DNA from: Ianthella basta
Lineage: Eukaryota; Porifera; Demospongiae; Verongiida; Ianthellidae
Length of the DNA: 64,000 bases
Assembly (NCBI GenBank): GCA_964019415.1
Contig: OZ025884.1
Span: 4,037,193 to 4,101,192 of the forward strand
Reading direction: 5' to 3'
The translations under genes were made by a program, and so were the position numbers. Positions 1 to 12,977 of the stretch are shown here, piece by piece (the stretch's first letter is position 1; each line of letters opens with the position of its first letter). The notes below the pieces were generated by a model that saw only the letters and a list, made by a program, of their open reading frames with translations, searched no databases and was not told the DNA's origin.

Positions 1-271
1 GTTATGCCTTCTTCCTGCCCTCCTCATGTGACAAATAAATCTGTATGACCTAGCAATGACACTATTAGTGTACGTATGCCAGGTTAACATGCATGGATTG
101 CAACATGTGTAGAAACTCTTGAAATTGATTTTGTATTCTCAACTTATTGCTTGCCTCATGAAGTAATGACATTTCATACAGATATGATTCTTCACTGTGG
201 ACCTAGAACTGCCTTGTTCTGCCTCTGCTGTCTCATGTGTGCTTCACTGCTCTGCAATTCTCTTGTTTCAG

Positions 272-3200
272 GTTGACAGTACTTGCCAACGTTGGCACCG
301 AGAATCTCAAGTCTACATGTGAATTGGCTATGCATGCCTATGAAGTTGGTGCAGACTGTGTTGCTGTAGCACCACCTACCTATTTCAAGCCACCTACTGT
401 AGGCAAGTTCCTTTTATTCTATTGCACCCAACCAGCCAAACCAGGGTTAATGTGAACACTGTTTAATGTGTTTAATGTTGTTTGCTTCCTTGTAGATGCC
501 ATGGTGCTATATTTGGAGGCTGTAGCCCGAAGTGTTCCAGATATGCCCCTGTATTATTACCACAATCCTCCTGTTACTGGAGTGGATCGTGAGTTATTAC
601 ACAGTATGGTGGGTGTTCTTGTTGTATTACTGTAAGTGGGCAAGTTATCATGCAGTGTATGGGGGGTGGTGGGGAGCTATTCTATAGTGGTGAGGAGGTG
701 GGGAGATAGTCTATAGTGGTGAGGTGGTGGGGAGCTAGTCTATAGTGGTGAGGTGGTGGGGAGCTATTCTATAGTGGTGAGGTGGTGGGTAGCTATTCTA
801 TAGTGGTGAGGTGGTGGGTAGCTATTCTATAGTGGTGAGGTGGTGAGGAGCTATTCTATAGTGGTGAGGTGGTGGGGAGATAGTCTATAGTGGTGAGGAG
901 GTGGGGAGATAGTCTATAGTGGTGAGGTGGAGGGGAGCTATTCTATAGTGGTGAGGTGGTGAGGAGCTATTCTATAGTGGTGAGGTGGTGAGGAGCTATT
1001 CTGTAGTGGTGAGGTGGTGGGGAGCTATTCTATAGTGGTGAGGTGGTGAGGATCTATTCTATAGTGGTGAGGTGGTGAGGTGGAGGGGAGCTAGTCTATA
1101 GTGGTGAGGTGGTGGGGAGCTATTCTATAGTGGTGAGGTGGTGGGGAGCTATTCTATAGTGGTGAGGTGGTGAGGAGCTATTCTATAGTGGTGAGGTGGA
1201 GGGGAGCTAGTCTATAGTGGTGAGGTGGTGGGGAGCTAGTCTATAGTGGTGAGGTGGCGGGGAGCTAGTCTATAGTGGTGAGGTGGCGGGGAGCTAGTCT
1301 ATAGTGGTGAGGTGGAGGGGAGCTAGTCTATAGTGGTGAGGTGGTGGGGAGCTAGTCTATAGTGGTGAGGTGGCGGGGAGCTAGTCTATAGTGGTGAGGT
1401 GGCGGGGAGCTAGTCTATAGTGGTGAGGTGGTGGGGAGCTAGTCTATAGTGGTGAGGTGGTGGGGAGCTAGTCTATAGTGGTGAGGTGGTGGGGAGCTAG
1501 TCTATAGTGGTGCCTGCACGTTTTCAGCCCTAGGAAGGCTAGCACACAAGTGATAACATTACCTTATCGTATGATGACACGTCATGGCTCAAAAGCACTG
1601 ACACGCAGGTAAACAGGTTACTGCAGTGGCAATCACGTAAGTGCCCCTAACACCTCCATATACGGAAGGTGGCGTGGTAAGCTTGCCGAAGTGCAAGGTA
1701 AACGTTTTGCTTCCACACCACCTTCCATATATGGCTACTGTCACATCAATGTAACAGGCACACCCATTCAAATCAGCGAATAGCTTGCAACAAAAAGGAG
1801 CGAGCACATGTTTCAGCGTCCCAAAAGATGGATTCACAACAGAGGATTGACAGAACAGATCGTCGGCGACAATACAGTGTATCAATTGCTTACCCCTTCG
1901 CTGCCGCTGTTGTACTGGGCTAAACCAAAATCTTTTCTAGCTCGCTTGATCCAGTAACTGATCTGAAGTCGAAACGTATGCACATACACCTTCCTAATGT
2001 GTCCGCACACTCTGGCATCGGTCATTATGCAGAGTACCATGGACACAAATTGCCAGCTCTTCCTAAATGGCCCTGGATAGCTTGGGAAGGCACAAAAGAC
2101 GTTTGCCACAATGTCCTATGGTGCTCGGCAGTGTTGCTAGTCAAAATGACAGGATGTAAAGCGCTCCTCCGTCCACAAAAGTCGCACTAAAATTCAAGGG
2201 CGCTTATTTGTGATAAGCCACTTACTACACACTATCAATGCCATACCACATTTACTGCACGAGTCCTGAGGGCACAAAGCGCCTGAGGGCGGGTGCAGTA
2301 AATATGTGGTACAGCATTGATAGCATGTAGTAACTAGTACATGTTGACATACAATTGTAGTATGTCGCAAAGGCCTGGGCACGTACAGTATTACCCAGTT
2401 CACTACATTGGACTAGTGTAAGGTCATGTTATAACTGGCTGGTAGTCCATGTATACACCTGCATGGTATGAGCAAAGCACTTGTTGCTTGCTCCATCATG
2501 CTGCCAGCAAGAATGCCACATCAAACCAGGTATGATGTGACCCATGGGTATTGTTTAAAATTGGTGAAATGGTGATTCCACACTAATGCAGACATTTTTA
2601 ACAGTCCAGTCGCACACATAATGTATTTATTATTTCTAATTACAGTTTGTCTGAGTTCTATTTCTTGCACTCTATGTTTTAACGTCATTGTCGCATCAAT
2701 TATGATCTGGAGTGACCTAGCGCTGCAGATGAATCAATGTGGTATGGGTTGCACCACTGCATCTTCACTGTAGATGTCCTGTTTCTGACTCCCTTTAAGA
2801 CAATGTTGATTTATGTCAAGCACTGTTGCAGTGCTTGACATAATACACCTGAGTGTTGTTGTGCCTCTTGTAGTGTCAGTAGAGCAGCTACTGGACTTGG
2901 TTTCTGACCGCATTCCAAGTTTTAAAGGAATGAAGTTCAGTGGTCCAGATCTGATGGGATTGAGTCGATGCATTGCAAAGTATGGCAGCAGATACCAGAT
3001 CATGTACAGTTCTGAGCCGGTGAGCATGCCTCTAAGAATTCTCTGTATCGCTGCATCACAGAATTCTTGATTTTGTGCTGTTAGTTGCTAACTGCTTAGC
3101 AGCAAAGTACCTACAGTAATGTATGCGAATGGGATTGCTTTTACTAACTTTCATAGAACATGTTGCCTGCCTTGGCACTGGGAGCTGGAACTACCTCTGT

Positions 3201-5142
3201 TGGAGCGTAAGTTACTTGCATAACTGTAATTACAGTGTCATATTTTGTGTCATTAATTTTTTTCAGAATTCAATGGGACTCTATCACATGTTCCTCGAGG
3301 GTGTGCCCAAAAATAAGAACGTCATCAATGTGGCACAAAACACCTTCCTTCTCTTCCTTTGAGGATGTCACACATCTGCTTCTGGAAATGCTCTGGAACA
3401 CTACTGATACCAAACGGTCACTTTTGGAAGCAATATCACCCAAAAGGGGTAAGGAAGGTTGTAAGGTGCTGACTTTCCTTTACCAACGGGATTTGCCAAA
3501 CCCACAGTTTGCATCTAATTTACTGAAAGTGGTAGCTCCAGTCAACTTGGCAAGTGTGTCCTCAAGCTTTGGTAGTGGGTGTCCTTTACGCATACACTCT
3601 CATTGAGCTTGCGGAAGTGTACACAAATGCAGGCCTCTTCACTCTTTGCGCACAATGATCATTCCGACACACCAGGATGTCGGTTCATCTACCTTCTGGA
3701 TGACACCCAGGGACTCCATTCATTGGAGTTCAGCTTTCACTTTCTTGCGCAATGGCAAGGGTACGTTCCTGGGAGTAAAAAGCACAAAGATTTGGCATTG
3801 TCCTTCATTTTGATCATGTATTCACGTTGGAAGTTACCTAGTCCTTCAAAGAGTGATGTAAACTGATCAGGTATCTAGTAATCAGTAGCTCTGCCCACGG
3901 GTTGGGCAATGCCATCTGCCTGTATCACTAGGTGCAATGCCTTAATGGCAGGCAACCCAAGGAGGTTGTTCTAGATACCCTTCAAAACATAGACTTGCTG
4001 TTTGCTGGTCATCTCCTTGTGACCAAGGGTGCAGGTGACCTGTTCACTAGTGTCCAGAGGTCTGCGATCTGGTCCACACAGAACTTTCTGGGCCACAGCT
4101 AGTGTTCCCAGTTGAGGCTTGTGAAACATCTCCTCGGAAACAGTAGTGACTTCTGTTCCAGTGTCAATTTTGAACTGGGTTTCACACCATTGACTGTAAT
4201 CTCTGTCATCCAGCATTTTGATGATCCTCCAATGGCATCCTTCATCGCCAATATTTCACAGTGGGACTTCTACAAGTCCTAGGGGTAGCACGCAGAACTC
4301 CAACGGGAGGGAGAAAATGCAGGCAGATTCAATGACACACTTCACAATGAACCATGAGGCAAGACACAACTCAATCAAGAACAAACACTGCAATACAAAC
4401 AGCTGATACCATGCAGAACTACGGTACACACAGCAATGAATACACTAAGTACCATACTAGAAAAGCAAACTGAAAACTGCACTTCACCTTACCTGCCAGT
4501 CAAACTACCCATGCATGCACTTTGAAGTGGATGCTATGCCATGCATGTAGCACCATCAGTGTTCACCCATCAAATGCTATGCAATTTATTTGTGTAACCC
4601 CTTTCACATTGTACATATAATATCACACACTGTACCTCCAATCCTTCCCTTGCAGTCTGTACAGTTTTAGCTGCAAGGTGTATCAGAGACTAGTTTCTGC
4701 TTTCCAGAAGGGAGACATGGAGGCTGCCAGGCTGGAGCAGGTACTCTTATGCAGACTGTGAAGACAAAGTAAAGTGTACATGAAGTTTGACCCACTGTTG
4801 CAATGTGTGTACCTGAGTGATTTGTGCTACTTTACTGCTTTGCTGTTTTCAGAGGCGTTCACATGCTTTTGTCAAGATACAGTCAAAATGTAAGAGCAGC
4901 ACAGTCACTTGCTGGTAGACAGCACAACAGATGAGTGTGCATACTGGTGTTGGTTGGGATTGTGTTGCTCCATCTCCCCAGATGTACCTTCCATTGGATT
5001 CCCTAGCTTTCTCAAAGCTGTGATGAAGATGATAGGCATGGACATGGGTCCCCCTCGATTGCCCATGCTACCAATATCTCCTGATGCCTACAAACGCCTT
5101 GAAGCAGAGCTGAGAGATATTGGTTTCTTTGACTGGAACTAA
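272..5142 (+). CDS. NPL: N-acetylneuraminate lyase, 3' part of a multi-exon gene
   Basis: Cytosolic aldolase that splits N-acetylneuraminate (sialic acid) into N-acetylmannosamine and pyruvate. Exons that join in phase lie at 272-402, 496-588, 2874-3019, 3157-3206, 4656-4740, 4853-4889 and 4982-5142 (stop). Family landmarks are the VGTENLKS strand, PLYYYHNPPVTGVD with the YYYH.P..TG signature, the MKFSGPDL strand with the Schiff-base lysine, and the C-terminal MGPPRLP motif. The N-terminal exons lie left of the window. The intron after 402 appears to use a GC donor (AG|GCAAGT), because only that cut joins the two exons in phase. The large introns hold a minisatellite, hairpins and a retroelement fossil. 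Assignment is firm; I saw no break in the visible coding exons. Confidence 0.93.
663..1511 (+). repeat. 29-bp minisatellite, about 29 copies
   Basis: Tandem array inside an NPL intron. The unit is about 29 bp and reads roughly GGTGAGGTGGTGGGGAGC followed by a variable TAGTCTATAGT part. Copies differ mainly at TAGTC versus TATTC, at GGTGGGG versus GGAGGGG or GGCGGGG, and at GGGGAG versus GAGGAG. Variants cluster in blocks, as expected for local duplication by slippage or unequal exchange. The strand is G-rich with many GG pairs. Confidence 0.95.
2222..2333. repeat. Imperfect hairpin (about 40-bp arms) in an NPL intron
   Basis: The left arm at 2222-2260 is the approximate reverse complement of 2293-2333, with a loop of about 32 bases. 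It could be the remains of a small inverted-repeat transposon. The surrounding stretch 1512-2420 is open on the minus strand for two overlapping short frames (1589-1885, 1882-2109), but I do not recognise either product. Confidence 0.7.
2811..2843. repeat. Perfect 13-bp inverted repeat upstream of an NPL splice acceptor
   Basis: Arms TTATGTCAAGCAC and GTGCTTGACATAA flank a 7-base loop, ending 31 bases before the exon at 2874. In RNA it would form a strong stem in the branch-point neighbourhood. It may be incidental. Confidence 0.6.
3268..4410 (-). mobile_element. Ty3/Gypsy LTR retrotransposon fossil (partial pol)
   Basis: Read on the minus strand, 3971-4216 resembles a retroviral-type aspartic protease (FKIDTGTEV active-site region). 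Reverse-transcriptase-like sequence follows toward lower coordinates and includes a HIDDVLIFG catalytic motif near 3300-3350. This order (protease then RT) fits the Ty3/Gypsy family. It is an incomplete, decayed copy with several breaks and no LTRs that I could identify. It sits in an NPL intron, antisense to the host gene, and looks old. Confidence 0.8.
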
Positions 5143-5224
5143 CTATAGTAAAATTCTAGTGTGGCTAGACATATGTAAACTCACTGTAGTGTGTCTGCCT
5201 GCCAATGCAGCTGTACTTGACGTG

Positions 5225-6509
5225 TCCGCGCGCCCTCGGCGCTTGTTTGGGCGGTCGGCTGAACCGCACGCCCACGAGGGATCTATGGTCAAACTAGTCG
5301 GACTATATAAGGCAAAGACTACACAAGTATATTAAATTTAAGAAGCCGAATCCTTTCAATTAGCCGGAGAGCTATAGAGAAGCTTCACGTACTGAAACCA
5401 GAGCCCGTCTTCTCGGCACTGTTGTGTTTCCTTTCCGTGCTATAGCTACAGCCTCCAGTTTGCACGTAATATAGCCAGGTCTGCACAATTATGCATTTGC
5501 AAGGACACCTATGGATTTGACATAGGGCTGCAAGATGGAAAGAGGGTAGACCATGCCTGTACAGCTAGTACACAAATGTCACAACCCTGGAGAACTGTAG
5601 CTAGCTATAATATATAATGATGATTTTCATTCTCAGTTTTGTGTAATGCTAGAATATATGAATCCAATGTGCACTGGCCCTGACTTTTAATACATGCGAT
5701 GTTTGAAATTATTCCAAGCTAAAATGTCATCTGTTTCTGTAACTTGCAATCAAGACATGAAAATCATTTGAATCAATTTTTTAACATTTACATAACACCC
5801 TGCATGAGAGATACCAACCATTCAATGAATCACAATGCCCAGAATGAGCATGTGTACGTGTACAGAGTCAACAATACTTCAAAATGCGTGTAAGTCAAGA
5901 ATACAGTTTCATTATATTGCATTAATGCACACAGACAAGCTGCCTAAATCGCGCGATCGGTACAGAACTGAAGACACCAACTCCAGGGTCTGCAATTTGG
6001 TCCAGTAGACTTGTGTAGCTAAACTCTGGCTCCAAACCCAATTCCTCTCTATGCTGACTCTAGATGTGCTCTATTACTGGCGCTGCATTATGAGCAGGGT
6101 GACTGCCTTCGCCATGGTGATTCAACACCCTGCCCAAGTTTTGAAGGCCACAGATGAACATGTCCCCCTGCTCTAGTGCTACGTCCCACAACCTGGCTCA
6201 GTGCGCACGCTGTGGCACTGCAGCCTTCACTCTGCACAAACCTCCAATATCAGCCCTAACAGATGAAACACCCTCCGCGCGCCCTCGGCGCTTGTTTGGG
6301 CGGTCGGCTGAACCGCACGCCCACGAGGGATCTATGGTCAAACTAGTCGGACTATATAAGGCAAAGACTACACAAGTATATTAAATTTAAGAAGCCGAAT
6401 CCTTTCAATTAGCCGGAGAGCTATAGAGAAGCTTCACGTACTGAAACCAGAGCCCGTCTTCTCGGCACTGTTGTGTTTCCTCTCCGTGCTATAGCTACAG
6501 CCTCCAGTT
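5225..6509 (+). mobile_element. Pair of near-identical 236-bp direct repeats (LTR-like or TRIM-like element)
   Basis: Positions 5225-5460 and 6274-6509 match at all but one base that I could find. They flank about 813 bp with no recognisable coding sequence. Each repeat holds a TATA-like ACTATATAAGG box. The arrangement resembles a small terminal-repeat retroelement without genes, but I see no clear primer-binding site, polypurine tract or flanking target duplication, so a plain segmental duplication remains possible. The near identity implies recent origin or gene conversion. It lies between NPL and the ankyrin/Roc gene. Confidence 0.6.
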
Positions 6510-7775
6510 CGGCATCAACTGCATGTGAGTATCTGCACTAAAGCAGTCGTGTGCAGGCAAGATTTTAAATCCATTCAGACGTCGCATGCTTCCAAAGAAC
6601 TTTGAAACACTACTATGTATTAAGATGAACCCCCGTTGTAATCATAATTGTAACTGCTTGCAAGTAGTTGCAAATGAGAATTAATTACTTGTAATATAAA
6701 TGGTAATGGTAATTAGTTTATGAAATTGCCAAGTAATTGGTGAACAAATCGCTTATGACACCACCCTAAGGTGGGATGTGGCTGATTTTAAGCATGTGGT
6801 ATAAGAGTGCAAAGTGCTTGAGTGTGGAGTGCTTACCAATCAGCCACATTCCTCCTGGGGGTGTCGTAACTATGTACATGTGGTTTAATGTCATTCTGCC
6901 TGAGTTTTGCACCTGATAAGGTTGTTGTAATATCTAATAGATAGGATGAAGATAATCAAAGAGGCTGATTGCTACGTTTGTTTAATAAAGACAATGAACA
7001 GATAGTTATTATGTAGCATCAGAGGATAAGATCAGCATCTGGTTGAGTGTGATATCTTTCAGTTGTCTACCAATCTGCACCAAACGTGACAGATGTCTTT
7101 AGAACAATCCAAGGAGTGATCTAGGTTGGTTGGTGTCATCGCTGCTGGCCTCCTGTAGACAAAATGAAGAGTGCAAGAAAATTATGTGCTCATGGAGTTT
7201 TGCAATTTGTATGGAAATTTGCCACTTTCATATTGACTAATCACTCAATTTGCAGAAAATGACAGGCTGAAACCCCACCCAATTTATACGTGTATGTTTT
7301 CAGCTGGTTGAGGCAAGAAATACTATTGTCAGAGTGTGAACTATCAGTACCATATTCATTTGTACTGGACCTTTCTGCTGCAGCCTTTGTAACATTTGGA
7401 AAACTAGATTAATTGAGCCATTGCAACAAACCCAGAAGCATATGTGGAGGGTAGCCATCAGCTACTGATGAGTAATTTCCATGCACAGAACATGCATAGC
7501 CTAATATACATATACGTATATACCTAGACCTGTGTGAATCGTCTTCACTTCAACTAGTGATGTAACAATGATGATGTATTACTGTTAGTACAAGCTGAAG
7601 CTGCTCCAGCAAAACATATGATCTGTTCACTATCTGGTAGTGAAATGTCTGCATATTGTGAAGGCTTTGCAGTTGATAGTTGTTTGGCTGTACAATTTTT
7701 GTGCTCTTTTCTCTGTTTTATTGTAGATCAACATGTTATGAAGAGATTATATAATCCAAACAGAAATAGTGAGTG

Positions 7776-10700
7776 ATGGTGCTTCACAAACTCTATAATC
7801 GACTTAGGCTGGCACCAGTAAAAGAATTTATTCAAACTGGTGGTGATGTGAATGCATACAACAAGTCAGGGTGGACACTGCTGCACAGGGCAGCTTATCA
7901 TGGCCATGTGGAGGTTGCTAGAGAACTGATTGGAGCTAACGCTGATGTTCATCTCAAGGTCAGGGAGTCTGCTAGGCCCATGCTGTGCTCCACTACAAGC
8001 TACATCTACCAAGTATGGTTGAGGTTCGTTTACTTCTTGATGAAGTTGACCATCTTGGATGCCAACACTGCCTTCAATGAGCCTGTTGGAATGAGAGCTG
8101 ATTCAGACATGTATTGGAAGGTCAAGGAATCTGGCAGGACTGCACTTCATGTTGCTGCCTGCTATGGTCACCATGGATTGGTGACACTTTTCTTGGATAC
8201 CGACATTGGCATCAATGAACAAGATGATGGCGGGATGACAGCTCTGATGTTGGCTGTTGTGAGTGGGCATAATGCTGTTGTAGCTGAACTGGTGAAGGCA
8301 GGAGCAGACATTAATCTTGAGGCCAAGAACGGGATGACTGCTGTTCTACTGGCAAAGAGCTATGATATGGTTTGCCAATTGGTCAAGGATGTAGATTGCC
8401 AGTCGAGGGGAGATCGCAGCCGTATTCTCTGGCATGCTTGTGATGTAGGTGACCTGAGCATGGCGCGCTCTGGCATTGAAGCGGGTTGTGATGTTGACCA
8501 CATTCACCAGGGTCAGACCCCAGTGATGATGGCAGCACTGAGAGGCCATGACAGCATTGTCAAGGAGCTGATCTTAGCCAATTGCAATGTGAAGTTTAAA
8601 AGTGACATATTTTCTGGGTCATCAATCACTCCCAATTTCGGAAGTTTGAATCGTGCTTCCTATTGGATGGCAGTAGCAGTTTGTGTTTTGATGCCTTGGA
8701 TGAAATTTCAAATGGATGTGGTGGCTACACTGTGGAATAATCCAGTGTGGAGCTCTCTGATGCTGCTTGCAGTGTCAGTATTAGCTGTTGTAGTGCTCCT
8801 GCTAATTCCTGAGTTATGGGATGTGATGCTGCTTGTTGTGTACTGGATGGTTGGTACAACAGTGATTATTGTTTTGAATGCAGCAATGGTAGCAGGGCCA
8901 GTGGCCTGGACAGCATCTGTACTGGTGTTTCTGGTAATACTGTTGGTAATTCGAGGACCAAAGGCAACTACGGCAGATTTAACCAGAGAGGTTGTGGAGG
9001 TTGTTGTGTTTGTAACATTCATTGTATGTATAGCTTTGGTAATGGAGTCTGCAGTGCCAGTGGTTTTAGTATGGTCACCCCAAGGTGGTGTCATAGCAAT
9101 ATCTGACCAAGCAGCAGGAATCTTGATGATCGTAGCGGTAAGTCTCATAACCATTTCTTTGTTTCTGAAAAGGATGGAGCTGATATTGCAGAGCTTAGTA
9201 GTGGGAGTGCTAGAAGGAGTGATCCTAAAGGTGGAGCTATTTGTTATAGCATCATCGTGCATAAAGATTGGAAGGAAAGCGATTATTCTTCATGAAAGTC
9301 AAGCAGTGCAGAGGATGGTGGAGGTATGGGTAACTCTTACTTTATTTATATGGTTTCTGCTAATGGCATTAAGAACTCGATCAACTAAGATTACATTGTG
9401 CAGGGCAGCTGTAGTTATTTTTGTGTTTGAGGCCACAAAACTATTGAGGATAGAGAATACAATGATGTCGCTGAATAAGCTATGTGTTGTGATAGTAGTG
9501 CTGGTACTGACCAGAATTTTTGCTGACGTAGCAATTGTCTCTAAGAAAACAGTCTATCTGTGGGGGCTTCTGTACTTGGTGGTGGCAGTGGCTGAGGCAC
9601 ATTTGGCAGTTTTCCTTTCTAATGAAAGAGAAGACCTGGGTATTCAAAGAGGCAGTGTCAAAGATTTCATGAATATAACAATGGCATTGGTAGTAGTGCT
9701 ATCGATTCGAGCTGCAAATGTTACAGCCCTGCACTATGCTGCCGGACAAAACTGCATCAATTGTGGAGTTCTCCTAGTAGAGGCAGGAGCAGATGTGAGG
9801 GCCAGTGATAAATACTTTCATGATCCATTGGATGTGGGTTTCACACCATTTGTAGAAGAGTTGCAAAAGGCATTATCTTTTACCACCAAAAGAGTCGTTG
9901 CAGTGATTGGAGCTACTGAATGTGGCAAGAGCACATTAGTGGCAGCATTGGAACACACAAGCAACATTCTTTGGAAGAAAGTAATAAATCGCTTCAAGAA
10001 GGTGCATGATATCAGACAGCGAACAGCTGGCATTGAAGCAGTTCAACTGTCTAATCAGAAGTATGGAGAGGCACTGGTTTATGAATTTGCAGGTCAGTCT
10101 CAGTACCACGGTCCACACCAGTCCTTCCTGGAAGCCATGCTGTGCAGGCCAGAAGTCACAGTGACACTGCTGGGTTTAGTGAAGGCAACTGAAGAAGAAG
10201 AGGTCATCACACAGCAACTCTTTTGCTGGTTGCAACCTCTTGCTCTGGTGTGTGCCCCATCTACTCAGGTGATCATCATTGGCAGTTTTTTAGATCAAGC
10301 CAAAACAAGAAAAGCAGCATCTGAAAAGCTTCTGCGATGCACTCAATCAGTGAGGAAAGAATTACCCTTGACCTTTGATTTGCAAGGTCCATGTCTCCTT
10401 GACTGCCGCCAGCCTGAGTCTAGAGGCATTAATGAAATTTGCACCATCCTTCAGCAGACCTTACCAGCAGACCCGGACTCTCTCTCATATAATTTACACT
10501 GGGTATTGGTGCAACTGAGAAAGGCATTCTCCACTCCAGCCATACCACTCCATGTGTTTCAGAAATGGCTGCATGACCAGGCTGGACACCTCCCAAAGAA
10601 GCTCCCACAACCAGAGGAGGTGTGTCAGGACCTCTCAGCTGCAGGTCACACCCTCTTCCTCGTCAACAAGCAAGACCCATTGCAAAGTTGGCTTATCCTA

Positions 10701-12977
10701 AACCTTGAGTCCATTCTCCACAATGTGTATGGCACCTTGTTTAGTGGGTCCCAATGCAAAGTGAACAAGTTTGGTCTTCTCCACTGCAGTCAGCTGGCTG
10801 AGCTGTTTCCCAAATTGGATTTAGAAGTCATCTGTGAAGTCTTGAGCAGTTTGGAGTTCTGCCTCCAGATTGATCCTACTATATTAGATGAAGAGCTATC
10901 ACAGTTGACCATGGATATGACAGGAGAGGGATGGCTGTACTTCCCTGCCCTGGTGTCGGCCCAACCTCGTGAGGTCTTTCCAGAATACCCAGATCCAGAG
11001 CAGTGCCAGTGGATGTGTTGGCAATTAAGGACTGCTAAGAAGCGCTTCATCTCTGCCCATCTCCTTCAAACTATCATCATCCGACTTGCAGCCAATCATG
11101 TGTTCACTCACGAGTTGTCCCCAAGTGTGAAGAAGCACTGCTGCACCGTTTGGGTGAATGGCCTTTCCTGGAGGTCCACTAGAGGAGTGGATGTAGCGGT
11201 CCAGATATATCACTGCACCATGGTTCAGGTCATTGGACGAAGCCAGGCAGGCTCTGAAAGACTGCACAAATACACGTCAACCATTGTGAGAGACATCATC
11301 AAGACAATTGTCCAGCTGTCACCACAGCTTGAGGCCACAGCTTACATCATTCAACCATACACACTCAATTTGTTGGAGCACCCCAATGCCCTGGAACCTG
11401 ACCAGCTGTATCCCACTTCGAGTATTATTCGATGTATCAGCAATGACGATGACTATGTACTGTCCCTGCCAAATGAGGAGAGCAATTATCCCCAACAGAT
11501 GAGCCTGCTCAAGTTGTTTGGAGGGTGGTCTCCTTCACTGTCAGTTGTCCAAGACTTAGACTTCAGAGAATCATCAAGAGGTAGTGCTGGTGAGTGAACC
11601 ATTCTGTGCTATTCCTTGCCATAGAGGAAAGGGAGGTTTGTTTAACTTGTAATATCAGAAGACAAATCATTGTACATTTTGTAGGTGAATTGATTGTGAG
11701 CAATAATGTAGTAGATTAATCAACATAAATTGCAGGAGTTTCAGCCATAAAGACCTTTGGCAGGTGACAATGACGTATGTGGCCAAAAACATCCTACAGT
11801 CACAAGCTATGTCACTGCTCACAATCTATATATTTGCCTACATTGGAGAATGTAGCAATGAGCCTCTTCCTCTACATGGCACATTTTCCTAATTCAATCT
11901 GTATTTTTGGCATGCCCCTCTAAATATTCATTTTTGGGATGGGCTGACTATAATGCATGTGTGCTGGTGCTAGCACGTTTAGATAAGATAAGTGTGTCCC
12001 TAATATACTCTTCCAGCACTGCTGGTGTAGAGCTGCAAGTGAAATTGTTATTGTTATTGTTATTGATATTAAGGGTAGTCTTTATATTAATGGGTATTAA
12101 TGCTACTCCCTTTCTGAGTCCTCGGGGTTGCACTTTCCATAGTTAGGAACCGTCCTATTATACAGTAGGCAAGTGTGGTTTGAGCTGCCTTGTGCTGATC
12201 CATAGCTTCTGTAGTTACACCCTAGCTGATATGAACAAATATAGCTAGCTGATATGAACAAATTATGTAGCCAATTCAACTCCTTGTCTTGCTTGGTTGC
12301 ATTAATGGTAGTTCTCTCATAATTCACTTGCCAAAGATATAACTTTCTCCGACATTTCAGCTGCTCAATGTTGCTTTTGTAAGTAGCAGTGGCTTACAGA
12401 GTGTGTGACGGATGTGCAGGGGTGACAGCTAATGATGTGTGACAGCTGGTGGTGTGATACACAGGTAGTAATGAATATGCAGACTGCTCTTTCTTGTGGC
12501 TCAAATGATTGATGCTCCATCCAGTTGATTCTGCATGGCTGATGCGCAATATAAGACACTGTGGCTACATATGCACATCTACATGTCACAGCAAACTCAT
12601 TAGTTATAGTGCTCTTCAAATTTCTTCCTCCGTCAGGTTCAACTGAAGCTCCTCTTAGTCCTCTCCTCTCTGCTCCTACCATTGGTGAGCTCAACCAGCT
12701 GGTGGTGTGGCGAGTTGCTGCCCAGTGGTATGAAGTTGGTGTGCTACTAGGAGTAGGAGCGGCAGTTCTAGACTCAATTCGAGCAGACAACTTCTATAAC
12801 GTAAGGCAGGCATGCCGCAGCATGTTCAGTGAGTGGCTGGCCCGAAGGCCAGGCACTGGGGAACAGCCTCGTGTATGGCTGTCTGTCCTGGAGACTATCA
12901 AGGAGGCAGTGGGGGAAAAGGTTGCTGAGGAAGTTGAGAAGCATTTTAATTCTTCTCCCAAACAGATTCACCACTAG
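7776..12977 (+). CDS. Ankyrin repeat, multi-TM, Roc/COR GTPase and death-domain protein (DAPK1-like, no kinase)
   Basis: Two coding exons, 7776-11589 and 12637-12977, join in phase (G|GT) to give about 1,384 residues. Order: ankyrin repeats (residues about 25-285; TLLHRAAYHGHVEVARELI, TALHVAACYGH), a long hydrophobic valine/leucine-rich stretch (about 290-640) that could form many membrane segments, another ankyrin-like unit (about 650-690; TALHYAAGQN), then a Roc-type GTPase (P-loop GATECGKSTL, G3-like EFAGQ) with a COR-like region. The second exon encodes a death domain (LNQLVVWRVAAQWYEVG). DAPK1 has the ankyrin-Roc-COR-death order plus an N-terminal kinase, which is absent here. Likely a signalling scaffold. 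The start is the first ATG of the frame; a 5' noncoding exon may precede it, since an acceptor-like TTTTATTGTAG ends near 7725. Confidence 0.82.

Noticed and set aside
1589-2109. Minus-strand frames of 98 and 75 codons in an NPL intron as a transposase fragment
   Set aside because: I could not match any motif or catalytic residues; composition alone is not enough.
8708-9262. Long minus-strand frame (184 codons) opposite the hydrophobic part of the ankyrin/Roc gene
   Set aside because: Thr/Ser-rich composition is what the complement of a valine-rich coding stretch gives. There is no domain, and the sense frame runs unbroken through both flanks.
12225-12265. Short direct repeat TAGCTGATATGAACAAA
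   Set aside because: Two adjacent copies of 17 bp, with nothing to distinguish them from simple slippage.
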